In this document: positions 11,008 to 23,428 of the stretch, one piece after another | How positions within the stretch are numbered: position 1 is the first letter of the stretch | Layout: each line of letters begins with the position of its first letter | DNA from: Blepharisma japonicum | Taxonomy: Eukaryota; Ciliophora; Heterotrichea; Heterotrichida; Blepharismidae | DNA length: 64,000 bases | Direction: 5' to 3' | Assembly (NCBI GenBank): GCA_949751835.1 | Contig: CATKHK010000106.1 | Span: forward strand, 62,001 to 126,000 | Translations under genes and position numbers: made by a program | Notes under the pieces: model-generated | Database searches by the model: none | What the model saw: the letters and a program-made list of their open reading frames with translations, nothing else | Told to the model about the DNA's origin: nothing

Positions 11008-14000
11008 TTATATAGAATCACTAATTGCATAAATATTAAAACTTCTCGAGAGGATAGGCACATTTACTTCTCCAAGGTGCTCATATTGATACTTTGATGG
11101 CCTGAACCTTTTAAGGAGCATTTGGGTTACCTCACTAACTGCAATTTTCCCTGGGATGCCATTACTTTCCATAAGATTAGCTACTAATACTCCAGCGCCA
11201 TAAATATCATATCTGACGATATAGCCACCAATAATACCACCTATAACGTCGCCTGTATGCATCCCAATCCTCATATTCAGTTGGATTCCGTTAATTTCGT
11301 TTACTTCTTGTATCACTTTTATCATTGATTGGGCGAATTCTACCATATTCACACATTCTTGGCCTGGATCTCTGACTTCGTTTCCAGAGTTTCCCATTGC
11401 TACATAACAGTCTCCTATGGTATGGACTTTATAGACATTATGAGCTACACACAAATTATCAAACCTAGAAAACAGCTCATAAAGCATCCCAAGGATTTCT
11501 TCAGGGGCTTTATCACTCGACCACGCCGTAAACCCAACAATATCTGCATATAAAATAGTCACTTGTGAAAACCTATCAGTCACTGACTGTTTATCTTTTA
11601 AATTCGCATAAGCATGAGGCGGCATCATTTTATTGACAAGCTCTTCTATAGTATTTAGCTCATTCTGGGAATTTGTGCGGAGACTGCTGTACGTCCATAG
11701 TCTTTTGATTCTGAAATACAGAGCAATTAAGCAGACAATAGTAAAAAAAATCATAAAAATAGTTTCATCTAAAAAGACATCGGTGACATCTACAAATTCT
11801 TCTGAAACCAGCCAGCCCAGGATTATTATTGCTGAAAAAATCACAGTTGGCACATATAGAAGCGATGATACATGGGTAAGCAGCATTATATGATATAATG
11901 AGCAAATACTTATTAAGCTATGCAAATTTGAGTCTACATATACACTGACTATAATCAAAATTGCTAAGCAAAGCATAAAGCAAACCTGCAGGGTAAAAGT
12001 GTACCATTGTTTTGTATGGTACCTTTTAAGAAAAATCAAAAATATCAAAAATCCTATTGACTCTATCGGGAAAAATATCAGGAAAAAAAGAGTGTTCCAG
12101 GTATTCGTAGAGACCCATATAATTTGGATAATAAAAGATAAAATCCCAGCGATAATTCCCCATAGCAGGCCTATTCTCAAGTTTATATAATTATCCTCCA
12201 TTATTGCTTTTCTAAATATTTTCTCTTGATTAGTCTGTTTGAACGAAATTATTTTCATTTTATCAATAAGCTCAGTTTCTTTCTTTTCAAACAACCTGTC
12301 TCTTTCTTCAGCACCTGCGTCTGAATTTCTTCCGCTGCTTAATCTTCGTCGTTCTGAAGGAGACAACTCAACGATATCAGGGTCACAAAAGCTTGAAACG
12401 TGCATACTAATTGTGGGCATTAAACTATTTGTGGTTCTAAAGGAGTCTCGCTTTGGGGCTGCGTCTGGAAGAAGAGATTCAGGGCTGGTATCAGCTTTTA
12501 CTAAAAATGTATCAATATTCCCTTTTCCTTTAGCATATACATTTTGTGGTATAAAAGACAGTCCTTTTCTATTAGACAATAGCTCATAAGTAGACATAGA
12601 AATCTGAATGGCATCCTTATTCTTCAAAGTCGACGCCATCCTGCTTGCAGTATTTACAGTATCGCCTACAAGCGAAAACTGGGGCTTATGGGCTCCTACA
12701 ACACCTGCAGTCACTGGTCCACTATTTATCCCAATTTGTACATGAATAGGGTCACCGCTTCTTAGCATGATTTTTTGTGTGTAATTGATGATTTCTATGC
12801 CCATTTCTATGACTCTTCGTGTGTGGGAAACTGATCTTAAGGAATAATCCAGTTCAGTTTCGCTGTCTTTAAGCCCTGCACATGCCATATAGGTTTTCCC
12901 GACTGTTTCGATCTTAGTTACACCTACAAGTTCGCATAGTTGGTCAAGCTTTCCATAGACTTCGTCTAGTAAATTAGTTATTTCCTGAGGGGTGTAGTCA
13001 TTAATTATTTGATCAAAATCGCAGATGTTACAGAACAGGACACTTACAATACCTTGATCATCAGAAATATATCTGATACCTTCTTTAACCCTTTTTACCA
13101 CAAATTTAGGGAGCAGCAGCTCTAGGACATCTTTAGCCTTGATCATTTCAGTACGTACTGTTCTTATCAAAATAAATTCTTTTAAGCTTGCATTTTCTAA
13201 GCTATAAGCCACAATTATAGCAGTTATTTCTATCGATATCCATAAGATGAAATATTGTATAGAGACTACTGCAAGATCAGTATTATCAAATCACCTATTA
13301 TAAACAACAGCTGATTTGGAAAGAATTATAATAGTACTTATAATATTGCATCCAATTTGCACTGGCCATTCTACATTAAAGGCCAAAGCATATACCAAAG
13401 GATATAAAGATGTTAGAACCAATAAGTTAAATCTTGTTATAGCGATTGCGACCAGCACAATAACTTGCACAGCAACATAATATGATGTAACAAAAATCCT
13501 TATATTTTTTAAGAAAAAATTCGTCCAAGAAATAGCCAAAAATAAGATATTTAATGTCATAAATATAACTACAATTCCTATAGATTTTGAAAAGCCACTT
13601 ATAACAGCTAAAACAAATATTAATAAGCACATTACTACTAATATTCGGTAATGTTTTAGCCTTGATAAATATTTTCCTTCATTATATTCAGTTTGTTTAG
13701 AAGACGACTTAAAATTAAGAGTGAAGGGGTTTATATCAAAAGACTCAATATTTGTTTCTAATTTTGATTTTTTCTTGTCCTGATACACACTCTCAAGCTT
13801 GCAGTCGAATTGGTTTATTCTTGAAATAATTTCAAAATTAACTAGCCTGACTTTGATAGCATTAATAAAATTGATCATGGTAGGAGAGAAAAGCCATAAA
13901 TATACATTCATGGCATATGAAATTAATAGACATAGCAAAACTGCAAGAAAAAGATAAATTACAAGCCTTCCTGAAGAAAAAATCATTCTTAAAAACCCAT

Positions 14001-17000
14001 AATATTCAGTATCAGTATAAGAATTGATAATAATATAGATCAAAAAAATAATGAAGGAAATAATCTGGGTAGCTACTGTATAATAGCTGTGACTGCTTGT
14101 TTCTAAGATAGTTACTCCTTGAACTATTATAGAAGCCACTATAAAAGCTACATTTTCCATAAGCAAATGATTTTCAGTATACCCTCCATCATTCATGATA
14201 TCAAAAAATCCATAATTTAGAAAAATTGATATAATCCCAGCATGTAAAAGACCTTGAAAAGTATAATTCATAATGCTGTAATTGCTAAAATAAGTGCTAT
14301 ATACCCCTAATAAATGCATTTCTGGAAACTCAGAAATTTCATTAGCATTTAGTCTTTGGTCGAAAACCCCGATTCCTATTATATTAACAATGTTGATAAC
14401 CATTATATATATCTCTAAATTGAGGGAGCTTATCAAGTTTCCAGAATAATAATCCACAGGTGTAAAAAAGAAAACCAAACTGATTATCAGCACACTTTTA
14501 TAAAACAAAAGTAGAATAATTTTGGAAACATTGGAATATGACCAATGCCCTTCACATAAAATCAGCTCAGTTAGGTCAGAAAACTTGCTAATGACGATTT
14601 CACTTGAGCTTGCTGCCTGCGTGCCTTCGCTTCCTATAATTCCTACTCCTATATGTGCTTCTTTAATCATCCCTACATCACTCCCACTATCTCCTACAGC
14701 TAAAAATATAGGCTTAAATGAAAAATATTGCTTTAAAATCTTCGCGACCTTCATTTTGTCACCTGGCAGCAATGAATGAAAGCATACACTTTGTGCAGTA
14801 AAAAGCAAAACAACTAGTAATTTTCTACAATTTGAATGCTCAATGCAGATTTCAAGAATTTTATTATCAATTGACAATACAAAATTCAAATTTGACTGGT
14901 TAATTGAGCGGTTGAGATCAATATAATTGACGATGTGACTGAAGCTTGTAAGCTTGGATATTAAAGGATTTATTGTATCTTTTCTTAAAGATACGTCAAT
15001 ATTTGAAGGCTTATTCATTTTTTTAGAAATTAAAGGGTACGATCTTTCTTTTACTGACTCATAGTGAATAAGTCTTTGGCTGTCATTATTTTCTGAAAAA
15101 GAGTTATCACTTTCAAACAGCGGGACACTCACAATAGGAAAAATCGGTGACATTCCATTAACCTCATGAGGATCTTTTGGAGGTGAGTTTATTACACTAT
15201 TATCTTTAAAAATCGTATTTTTCAATGTATCTTCTAGAAGTGATAAACAGTCACTTGGGCTATTCACTTTTGAAAGCTTAATAATATTCCAGTTTTCCTG
15301 TATCGCTGAAGACCCAATCCCTGCCGAAATGGTCCTATCTTCAGAATCCCCACTCAAAATCCATATTTTAATCCCAGCATTTTTCAAAATTTCTACTGTC
15401 TCCTTGGTTTCTTCAGTAATTTCTTCTTGTATCCCTATACAGCCTAAATATTGCATCCCAAGCTCACATTCTTCAAAAACTGACTCAATTCTTCTGTCAG
15501 TATTCACAGGGCACTGTTTTGCGTTCCTATAAGCTGATTTAAATTCCTGAAGATCTCTTTGTTTCAAGGGCTTATACGCTACCACAATAAACTGTAGCCC
15601 TGAGGTTGAGGACTCTTTAAGTACATTTTCCAAGGTAAAAAGACACCCATTTGGGTCTTTTAGTATATTTAGCATAGTATCAAGAGACCCTTTTACATAT
15701 ATAAAAGCTTCATCAGACAGAATATTCTGCACAATGATCCTTGTCCGCTTACTTTCAGGAGTTGCATCTCTAAGTCCTCATATCATAAAATCTTTTCTAT
15801 CATTATTAAGACTGATTTCACATTTATTGGCGTCCCTATCTTTTAATTTTACCCCAATTGTCCCTGAGAGCTCTAATAAAGCTTTGTCTTCGACTGCTGT
15901 GGTCAAATATTCCCCGTTTTCGAGTGGGATGGCGATGTTGCAGAGAACAAGACAGGTGAAATAATGCATCATTTCACTGCTTATGTTGGCTAAAAAGTCA
16001 GCTTTGAGGTCTACAAAGCTTTTTCTTAAAAGCGAGTTTGGGGTTCCCATTAAGTCTTCGCCTTCTTCTACATTTATAAACATTCGGTCAGTGCCATTTG
16101 TGAATCCTTGCTCTGGGTTACTGGTTCTTCTAAGCTCGTCTACTGAGCCTGATTCTTCTCAATATTCGTTTTCTCCGATTAGGCATAATTTTATATTTAA
16201 ATTGTCGCTGGTTAAGGTGCCTGTTTTATCAGTTAATAAATATTCGATTTGTCCTAAATTTTCACAGGCATCCTCTGTCTTAAAATTGACTCCTTGTTTT
16301 CTCAAATTTATTCTAAGATACCTTGCCATCTTCACTATATCTGTAATAAAAAACAATGGCAAAGGAATAAGCTCACTAAAAATAGAATTAAACCTAAAAT
16401 AAGTCACATAAAAAGGGGATTTATACTCATAATCAATATAAAAGCGGGCCATAAAAGCTTCAAATAGCGATAATAATAAGATAAAAGCCACCAAAAAGAT
16501 GACGAAACGGTTGAACCATTTTTCGATGCTTGACGATTTTCTTATACGGTAAGTCTCAGTTTTTCAGATTTTAGTTTCACTTCCTGTATAAATTACTAGT
16601 CCAAAAATTCATGGGGTGTTACATATTTTGGATTCCCGGTAGATAAAATTATCTATATTTAGTGTGGTCGCTTTTGGGGAATTACCTAAGATGAATTTTC
16701 CTGCAAAGGAGCTGAAATCTGTATTAGGAGGCTGGACTTTTACAAAGCCACCAATTCGTTTTAAATATGCAGATGCTTCGTTTACATCGGCGATATTTAT
16801 CAGATTCTGTACTTCCCTAATTGACTTTTTTATTTTTAAATCTTTTTCTCCAATAATCCCTGACGTATCCAAATAACAGCTAAAATTTGGTGACCCTGAG
16901 CACAGCAGCACCAAATCCGCTGGCGCTTTTTCTTTATTTTGCAGTAAAACGACCTCCCCTACAAAAATTTCTTCAGCTTTTTTTTGCATGAAAGAAATCC

Positions 17001-17373
17001 CATTTCAGACTAAAAACATTTCGTTATTGATTTTTCTGTCACAATAACTTTTTTGGTAGTTACAGAATGCATCTTTTATGCCTGTAAAAACGAGTAGAAT
17101 TACGAGAGGAATTATTGTAGAGTATGCATATACAGAATCGTCTGAAAGTACGAGGACTTCTAGCAGAGAGATATAGAGAAACCAAATATTGGAAGATCTC
17201 ATAAACTGGTCAAATAAATTTAAAGGCAAAAACGTTCAAATATTGTAACGTGAAGACCGAATTTTGTTGGAGGGGTAAACTGAGGAGGTTATTGGGGAGT
17301 TTAAAGTAATGTTGATAGTTCTTCAGTCTTCACTTTCATTTGTTGTGTCTTTTGTTATTGTTTTTCTATCCAT
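11008..17373 (-). CDS. P4-ATPase-like/guanylyl cyclase fusion protein (copy B)
   Basis: 2,121-aa paralogue of the adjacent copy A, same strand and domain order. DKTGTLT is again at Asp382, WILSGD is present, the actuator motif reads IGEK and the hinge reads GDSGSD, so both copies share the loss of the canonical DGET and GDGxND motifs. Cyclase domain 1 has FCNICDFD, KIETVGK and FSLVGDTVN (guanine-type Glu and Ser, metal site lost). Cyclase domain 2 has LYADIVGF and TIGDCYV (metal site intact). The intracellular ATPase regions differ more than the cyclases, with a long variable Ser-rich insert between WILSGD and the hinge. The start ATG at 17373 faces a divergent gene starting 29 nt away. It is expected to act as a membrane guanylyl cyclase producing cGMP. 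ATP-driven lipid transport by the ATPase half is uncertain. Confidence 0.93.
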
Positions 17374-17402
17374 CAGTATAAAATATCATAAAAAAATAGC
17401 AA
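17374..17402. promoter_or_regulatory. 29-nt divergent start-to-start spacer
   Basis: Only 29 nt separate the ATG of guanylyl cyclase B (-) from the ATG of the CTFKP-repeat gene (+). The spacer is A/T-rich and includes tataaaat. Any bidirectional promoter must be extremely short or extend into the coding sequences. Function is inferred from position only. Confidence 0.4.
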
Positions 17403-18935
17403 ATGAGTAAAGGAATGCCAAGTTATGATTTCAGAAACTACTTATTCAAATCAGTAATTTCCATTCAGGGACTCCTTAACTACTCTGACTTTCCTAAAAT
17501 CTATGAAGACCCCTCAAACCCAAACAGCCATATCATAAGCTTAACTTCACATCTCCAAGATATCTTCAATTCCGATCTAAATGGTAAATCTTACCTAGAT
17601 ATCGCAGAAAATATATATAACGGCTGAATCCAAAACCAAAAAGAATGCGCTGCAAGGAAAATTGTTTTCATGAAAAGGCGGATTTCTGTTAGAGAATGTA
17701 ATACTTCATTTGGGATTTGAAAGAAAATTTCACAGAATTTTGAATTAGAACAGCAATTTAAGAAGATGAAGGAATACATAGTAAGATTGTTAAAAGAAAA
17801 TAAAAATTTACAACAAAATCAAAGAAAACCCAGAAACTCCGAACCTGAGGTTCACCAAAGCTATTTTCAGAAAAAAGCTGCAATGAGCCTTCTTGAAAGC
17901 TCCTCCAAACAAGTTTCCTCGTCAGTTTTCAAAGAATTTCCTACCACAGGCTCTCTTGACCTCAACATAATTTCAGACAAAGACAAAGAAAAGAGCGAAT
18001 TATTTACCCGTCTCTATGAAGAAGCAGCCAAAAAAAGAGAAGTCTTAGAAAAAGTCCAAGAGCAATTCAAAGACAAAGACTTAATTGAATGCACATTTAA
18101 ACCTGATATTTATAGCAACACCCAGCCTAACATTTCTGTATTTGAAAGGCTGCAGATGTCTGATAAAAAGCTGAAAGAAGACTTTTATAAACTTAAAAGG
18201 GAAGAAAAAGAGCTGAGCGAATGCACTTTTAAACCGAGGGTAAATTCTAGAAGATCGTCAAATTCAGAGCACTCGTTTGAAAAATTGTATAAAGATGCTG
18301 AAGTGCAGAGGCAAAAACAAAGGACTAAAGAAATTATAGAAAAAGATAAAGAGCTTGAAAATTGCACATTCAAACCTTCAGTCTCCGTTATGTCAAGAAA
18401 ATCAGATGATGATTCACCAATCTATATAAAACTCTACAACTCTTATCAAGACCACCAAAAAGAACTACGTAAAAAAGAGCTTGAAAAGAAAATCGAAGAA
18501 GAAAAAGACCACCCTTTTACCCCTAAATTAATGACCCCTAAACGAGAATCTTCAGCAACCCCTGTGCATGAGCGTCTTTATAGTGAAAAAGAAAAAAGAG
18601 AAGAAAAATTAAAAAAACAAAGGGAAGAGCAAGAAAAAGAGTTCGAAAAAGCAAGGCATGGAAGTGTCCCTAGAGGAGAAAGTGACGAAGTCCCAAGATA
18701 TGAGAATTTATATCAGAATTTTAAAGAAATTCAGGAAAAAAAAGTAGTCCTGAAAGAAAAGTTCATGAAAGATGCAGGAATTAGCTTTAAGCCTGACATG
18801 ACAAAGTCTAATAATAGCTTCCAAGCGAGCTCAAGAAGATCGTCAAGACCACAGACCCCGGGCAAGCAAATTGACCAGATTAATAAAAGCAGTGAATCTG
18901 ACAGAAATGAAGAGCGAGAGCCATATTCGAAATAA
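17403..18935 (+). CDS. Charged coiled-coil protein with repeated CTFKP motifs
   Basis: 510-aa protein with UGA-Trp at two places near residues 75 and 106. Residues 1-120 are a non-repetitive helical region. From about 190 on there are five or six imperfect repeats of roughly 55-60 aa. Each has a [FY]xRLYxxA-type helix, a run of Lys/Glu and then a Cys-Thr-Phe-Lys-Pro motif (ECTFKP three times, later HPFTPK and ISFKP). The spacers contain RRSS/SRKS basic-Ser motifs that look phosphorylatable. Similar CTFxP repeats occur in uncharacterised protist proteins, but I do not know a function. The C-terminal tail is Ser/Arg-rich and low in complexity. It is divergent from cyclase B and convergent with the TauE-like gene, whose stop is 40 nt away. 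Confidence 0.8.
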
Positions 18936-18975
18936 AATAAATATTTAATTCAATACTTAAGATATTAAATATTGA

Positions 18976-20382
18976 TTAACAAAAACCCGAAAATCCATAT
19001 TGTGTGATGCCGCCAGTCGCCATATCAATAATTCCATACGTTGGAATCGCTATTATACACATGAAAAGAATAACGGCCAAAATTAGTACTACAAGTGATA
19101 CTCTTTTATACCTTTTTGCTGTTTTCAATATAAAAAATGTTCCGAGAACTGATCCTACCACCGAGGTAAAAAATAGTCATAGCCCATAAGCAAAAATTAC
19201 TTCTCCAGCAAGACAAAATTGAAGAACTGCTATAATTGAAGCCATGAGGACTAAAAATGAAGAGGATGCAGTTGATACCTCTGGCCTGTAGCCTATATTT
19301 AGCATAATAGGATTCATAACTAATCCTCCACCTAGCCCTAATAAGCTAGCAGTTATTCCTGCTAATATTGTAAAAGCAGATAATAAGCTAGAATTTTTGA
19401 TATTCCATTTTATGTCATGGTCATCAAAAATATAACCCTGATCGATTTTTCTTTTGACTTTATGTATAGCCAATAATTCAGCTAAAAAACATAAAATTAG
19501 AAGAAAAATAAAAAAAAATGCTAAAAAAATCCAATATGAAGAACTGCACTGTGAAAAACCAAGTATTGAGTCTAAATCTTTTCCACCTTTCATTAACGAC
19601 CCTAAAATTGCAAAGCCTAAAATCAATAAAATCACACAGAACTGTTGAACTGGTAAAATCCTACTTTCTTCTCTATACACATCATCAACCCTATTAATTT
19701 TTTCTTTTTTATCATCTTCATCAGGCAAAGTCTTCTCTGTTTCTCCAGTTTCTATTTCGCAATTTATTATTAAATTTTCAGTTTTTGATTGCTCTGCATT
19801 TTCTATTAAATTTGTTTTTTGAATATTTTTTCCTTTATTCCTCTGCTCAGCTTCCTTTTTGCTGAGTGTAATATACTTTCTAATAGAATTATAAAGCATA
19901 AATCCTAATAGCAAAGTTAACAGAGCAAGAATTAGTCATGAAGGGAAGCTTTTATTTAAAATAACTCCAATACTAGCACCTAGAAGCATTGGGGAAATTA
20001 CAAAAGCTATTAAATCATAATCAATCAATGGTCTATCTCTTGCAGGATGTCTTGATGGTATCTGTATCATAATCGTTGTAAGGCTTCCGCCTAATATTAT
20101 GACTTGCGATAGCGGAACTGAGTGTGTAGCTTCAAATTTAAAGAATAAAATGCAGATTAAGACATTCAGTCCTCCTCCTCCAATGCCTGATGAGTTAGAT
20201 AGTGCGCTAACTATTACAATTAAAATTGTACCGATGATTTCTAAACTTTTCATTGGAAAAAGCTCTTTATGTTCGCAAGATCCTGACTCGCAATTGTAGT
20301 AATCGTCGCAGTCGCTGTCATTTTTGCAGGATTTTGCATTTGCAATAGTAAAAATAAGGCATAAAAGCACTATCTTTTTCAT
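18976..20382 (-). CDS. TauE/SafE-family membrane transporter
   Basis: 468-aa membrane protein with an N-terminal signal sequence (MKKIVLLCLIFTIANA) followed by a small Cys-rich luminal segment (C-x4-DSDCDDYYNC). There are two halves of several transmembrane helices each. The first half has SNSSGIGGGGLNVL and the second SLLGLGGGLVMNP, the duplicated Gly-rich signature of the sulfite/anion exporter TauE/SafE family. A long charged loop (about residues 175-235, rich in Glu/Lys/Thr) separates the halves. Plant and protist members are poorly characterised, so the substrate (sulfite, organosulfonate or other anion) is unknown. A degraded copy of its 3' end lies at 25196-25480. Confidence 0.85.
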
Positions 20383-21639
20383 TTATTTTTACCTTAGATT
20401 TTGACATTAATTTTTAGGTAAAGGAAAATTTTTGTTTACTTTGTTAATAATTTAAAGCTTAAAAATCCAGAAATAAATTCAATCTAAGGCAATAAATCAT
20501 CTTAATATAGATTGCTGAAACTACGAACGACTTTTACAAACCAAAATAATTTAGTATTAAAATCCAAAAATTTTATGTCGAATTCGTTATTGCAGCTTAT
20601 AGACTTATGCGAAATATCAGCAACCCTTTATATTGAATTGCTAATCTCTATTTAGTATACAGATGATCCCTTATTTTCATTTAAACTAAAATCAAATACA
20701 TAATCCAGCAGCATCAGAGCTCTTAATATATTCGAAAAATATTTAAAGAATATTTTTATAAATTTTCCCTAATTAAAGTATAAATCAGCACTTTCGTAAC
20801 ATTCAAGCTTTGCTAAAGACTTCAATACTTATATATTAATGATTTTGAATAAAGAGGAAAAGGTTGCTGTCTACGGAAATTAATTAATATATTATTTTAT
20901 TGCACATTTAGAACAAAAAATACAGCAAGAAGTGATGAAACCAAAAGAAAATACAATTCTTTAGTTATAAACTAATTATTAGTAACTAAAAATAAAATCC
21001 CGAATATTTTAATCTCATTTTACAAACATGAAATTTACAAACATAAAATGAAAAAGAAGTTGAATCTAAGCAGTGTAATGCAATCATAAACAGTAGATTA
21101 AAAGATTAAAAAGCTTTTTATACTGCTATTCTCTTAAAGAAAACCAAAATAATTAGTTTAATTTATAAATGAACTGCTTCTATCAATATTACTGTGATTT
21201 TTTCCTTCAAATTTAATAATAGCTTAATAATAAGCTAATAATCTTTAAAGAAATATATCTTTTATTTGCTTTCTTCTTAAGTATTAAAGCTTTGATTTAA
21301 CTAAACAAAAAATTGATTTTAATCTCAGCATAAAATATCTTTTGGCCATTTTATTCAAAATTATAGAAAGAATCCGATTAAATGGTATAAATCCTAATTA
21401 ATCTACAATTTTTTTTAAATCATAATCCTAATTTAAGCAAATTATAGGCTGAATGAGTATTTAAACATTAAATTGGCCATTTCAAGTAGGTATTAAATAA
21501 ATTATCATGAATATATAGCTTTCTGATTTATATTCAGAATCAAAAAACGTAAAAGATCATTACCCCGGGGGTATCTAACCATTATTTTTTCAAAAATTAC
21601 ATATAATGAATTATAGAAGGTTTAGTCTGTACCAGAGGA
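20383..21639. other. Long AT-rich intergenic spacer
   Basis: About 1.26 kb without a supportable gene on either strand. The last 300 nt show patchy similarity to the region upstream of the second FHA gene (25650-25960), so it is part of the duplicated segment. A short GC-rich near-palindrome, taccccgggggta (about 21562), stands out from the AT-rich background. Its meaning is unknown. Confidence 0.5.
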
Positions 21640-22731
21640 ATGCAAAGCTTTATAAATTTTTATATGAATGAAGATGAGACTTTATATAGTCTGTGCACTG
21701 AAATTTACCAAAACGCCCAAAAAAAGACAGAAATCCCAACAAATACTTCTCAATTAGATTGCATTGATAATAGCAAAGAATGTAAACAATATACAAATAA
21801 AGAGAGCTTTAAAAATGAGGAATCAGAGATGCCTAATCATCCGATAATTGATACTGAAGTCGCTGCTCCAAGTCTAGCTTCTCTTGAATTTGAAACAAAA
21901 TTTGCCCAATTATTTATAAAAGAATTCATGAGTCTCAAAGAAAATTTAGAAGACTTTTTAGAAGAAAATTACATATATGCAAATAAAAGACTTGTTTCTA
22001 TTAGTCAAGGCCCAGAAATAAATAAACTGAAGAGATCTATAGAAAAATCTATACAACCTCGGAGCAAAGAATTCCAGAAATGTTTGACTTTAAATGTCAA
22101 AAATGTTCCTTCGATCTCTTCACTGATTCCTTCATCAGAAATTTCCTTATATTTGAACAGCAATTTGCCAAAAACGCTAGGCAGTTATATAAATAAGAAG
22201 AAAAACACAACAATTTATATTAAAGGGGAAACTCGTCTCAGCATTAATTTGAGAGATAATGAAGTGTATATAAAAGAATCAGAAACAATAAAGCCAACTG
22301 CTCTAGTATTAATTGAGGGCATAAAAGTGCTAGAAAGCTATGACAGATTTCGGGTTGGAACAACAATATTAATTTTTGATTTAAAATTCGAGCAATCAAT
22401 AGAGCTCAGATGCACAAAAGAAAATGGTCGTCAGATTTTGCATAAGTGAGATTGAGACGATCACACTGCACTATTAATAGGAAGAGGAAAAAATAATTCA
22501 ATAGCATTTCCAGAAGACATAAAAATGAGCAAATCGCACTTTACGATTGAATTTTTCGAAGGAAATTGAGTGATTATAAATAAAGGATCAAAGAATGGGG
22601 TGTGGAATTATTTGCATAATAAAAGAACGATGGCTGGAAAGAAAGAATCAATGGAAGTCCAACTTTTTGAATCGTCGCAATTTTATTTTCAGGGAGCCTT
22701 ATTTGAAGTTAAATCATTTAAAATTGATTAA
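21640..22731 (+). CDS. FHA-domain protein, paralogue 1
   Basis: 363-aa protein with UGA-Trp codons in its last third. Residues about 1-150 are charged and helical. Residues about 155-265 form a beta-rich region of unknown fold (KTLGSYINKK, ETIKPTALVLIEG, SYDRFRVGTT). The C-terminus (about 270-363) is a forkhead-associated domain: LIGRGKNNSIAFP, then MSKSHFTIEFFEGNWVIINKGSKNGVW, the usual GR...SKxHF...N.GSKNG pattern (given here in pieces), whose Arg and Ser contact phosphothreonine. It probably binds phosphoproteins. The intact paralogue at 25968-27062 begins at an ATG equivalent to 21664 here, so translation may start there (MNEDET) rather than at 21640. It lies in a duplicated segment with several broken copies. 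Confidence 0.8.
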
Positions 22732-23270
22732 GACGTCAAATAATATACAAAAAGGCATTTGGTAAGGAAAAAGTGAAAATTCGCTTAAGGGATAGATAAA
22801 TCGAATATTATTTTTAGGATTTATAGACCAATTGCTTTTGAAGCTGCGAGCTCCTTGGATATTTTTTGCGCATCAAGAGCAGAGAGCGATATGTTCTGAG
22901 TCTTTCTCAATGTTATACATGAAATTTTTTTAAAAGTTTGTTAGGCAAACGATTCAATATATTTAAAATTATTTTTTATATAATTTAATGAAGTGATAAA
23001 TTACCAAGACACTTGTATAAAATAGCTAGGAAGATTAAAATAATATTTTCGTCTAATTAAAATTAATTCAAAGATATAGAGCACTTTTATACTATCGAGG
23101 AGTCAAAATTTATAATTTTTGTATATAAAGCAAAGAAAATCATGAAGCTCTGCTCAATAAGATAAACAAAACAATTTATCAAAATCAAAAGTTTCAGCAT
23201 ATTATTTTATCTTATTTAACCCAAATTTTAAATATAAAATATTTTTAAGTATCTATTATCTAAAGATTTC
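22732..23270. repeat. Spacer of the duplicated segment (copy 1)
   Basis: Non-coding AT-rich stretch. It aligns by eye with 27063-27533, the spacer between the second FHA gene and the USP gene. The last 100 nt, including agtatctattatctaaag just before the ATG, are almost identical. It represents the old FHA-to-USP spacer in the first copy. Confidence 0.65.
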
Positions 23271-23428
23271 ATGGGCTCATGCATAGGAAGCAAATCAAAA
23301 ACAAGAGAAAAATCAATTGTAGCCCCGAAAAAGGCTAACATAATTGAATATAACACCAAGCTTGATCGACTAGGATAAGCACAGCTTGAACTTCTAAAAT
23401 CAAATTTAAAGAAGCCCAAACAGATTCA
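23271..23428 (+). pseudogene. Truncated 5' fragment of the USP gene
   Basis: Nearly identical to the first about 155 nt of the intact deubiquitinase gene (27534 onward): ATGGGCTCATGCATAGGAAG and so on, encoding MGSCIGSKSKTREKS. One in-frame TAA (LG-stop-AQLELLK) and a one-base loss near the end break the frame. Homology to USP stops near acagatt at 23428, where sequence derived from an FHA gene begins. It is a relic left by segmental duplication and illegitimate joining. Confidence 0.85.

Noticed and set aside
4516-17373. Bacterial-style operon of separate ATPase and cyclase genes
   Set aside because: Reading UGA as Trp gives one continuous frame for each copy, and the fusion is a known ciliate/apicomplexan architecture.
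21562-21574. GC-rich near-palindrome taccccgggggta as an excision or regulatory site
   Set aside because: One imperfect copy with no partner repeat; nothing else supports a function.
20383-21639. Possible tRNA or structured RNA in the long AT-rich spacers
   Set aside because: I looked for TpsiC-like GTTCRANYC with matching arms by eye in this and other long spacers and saw none; a dedicated search could still find one.
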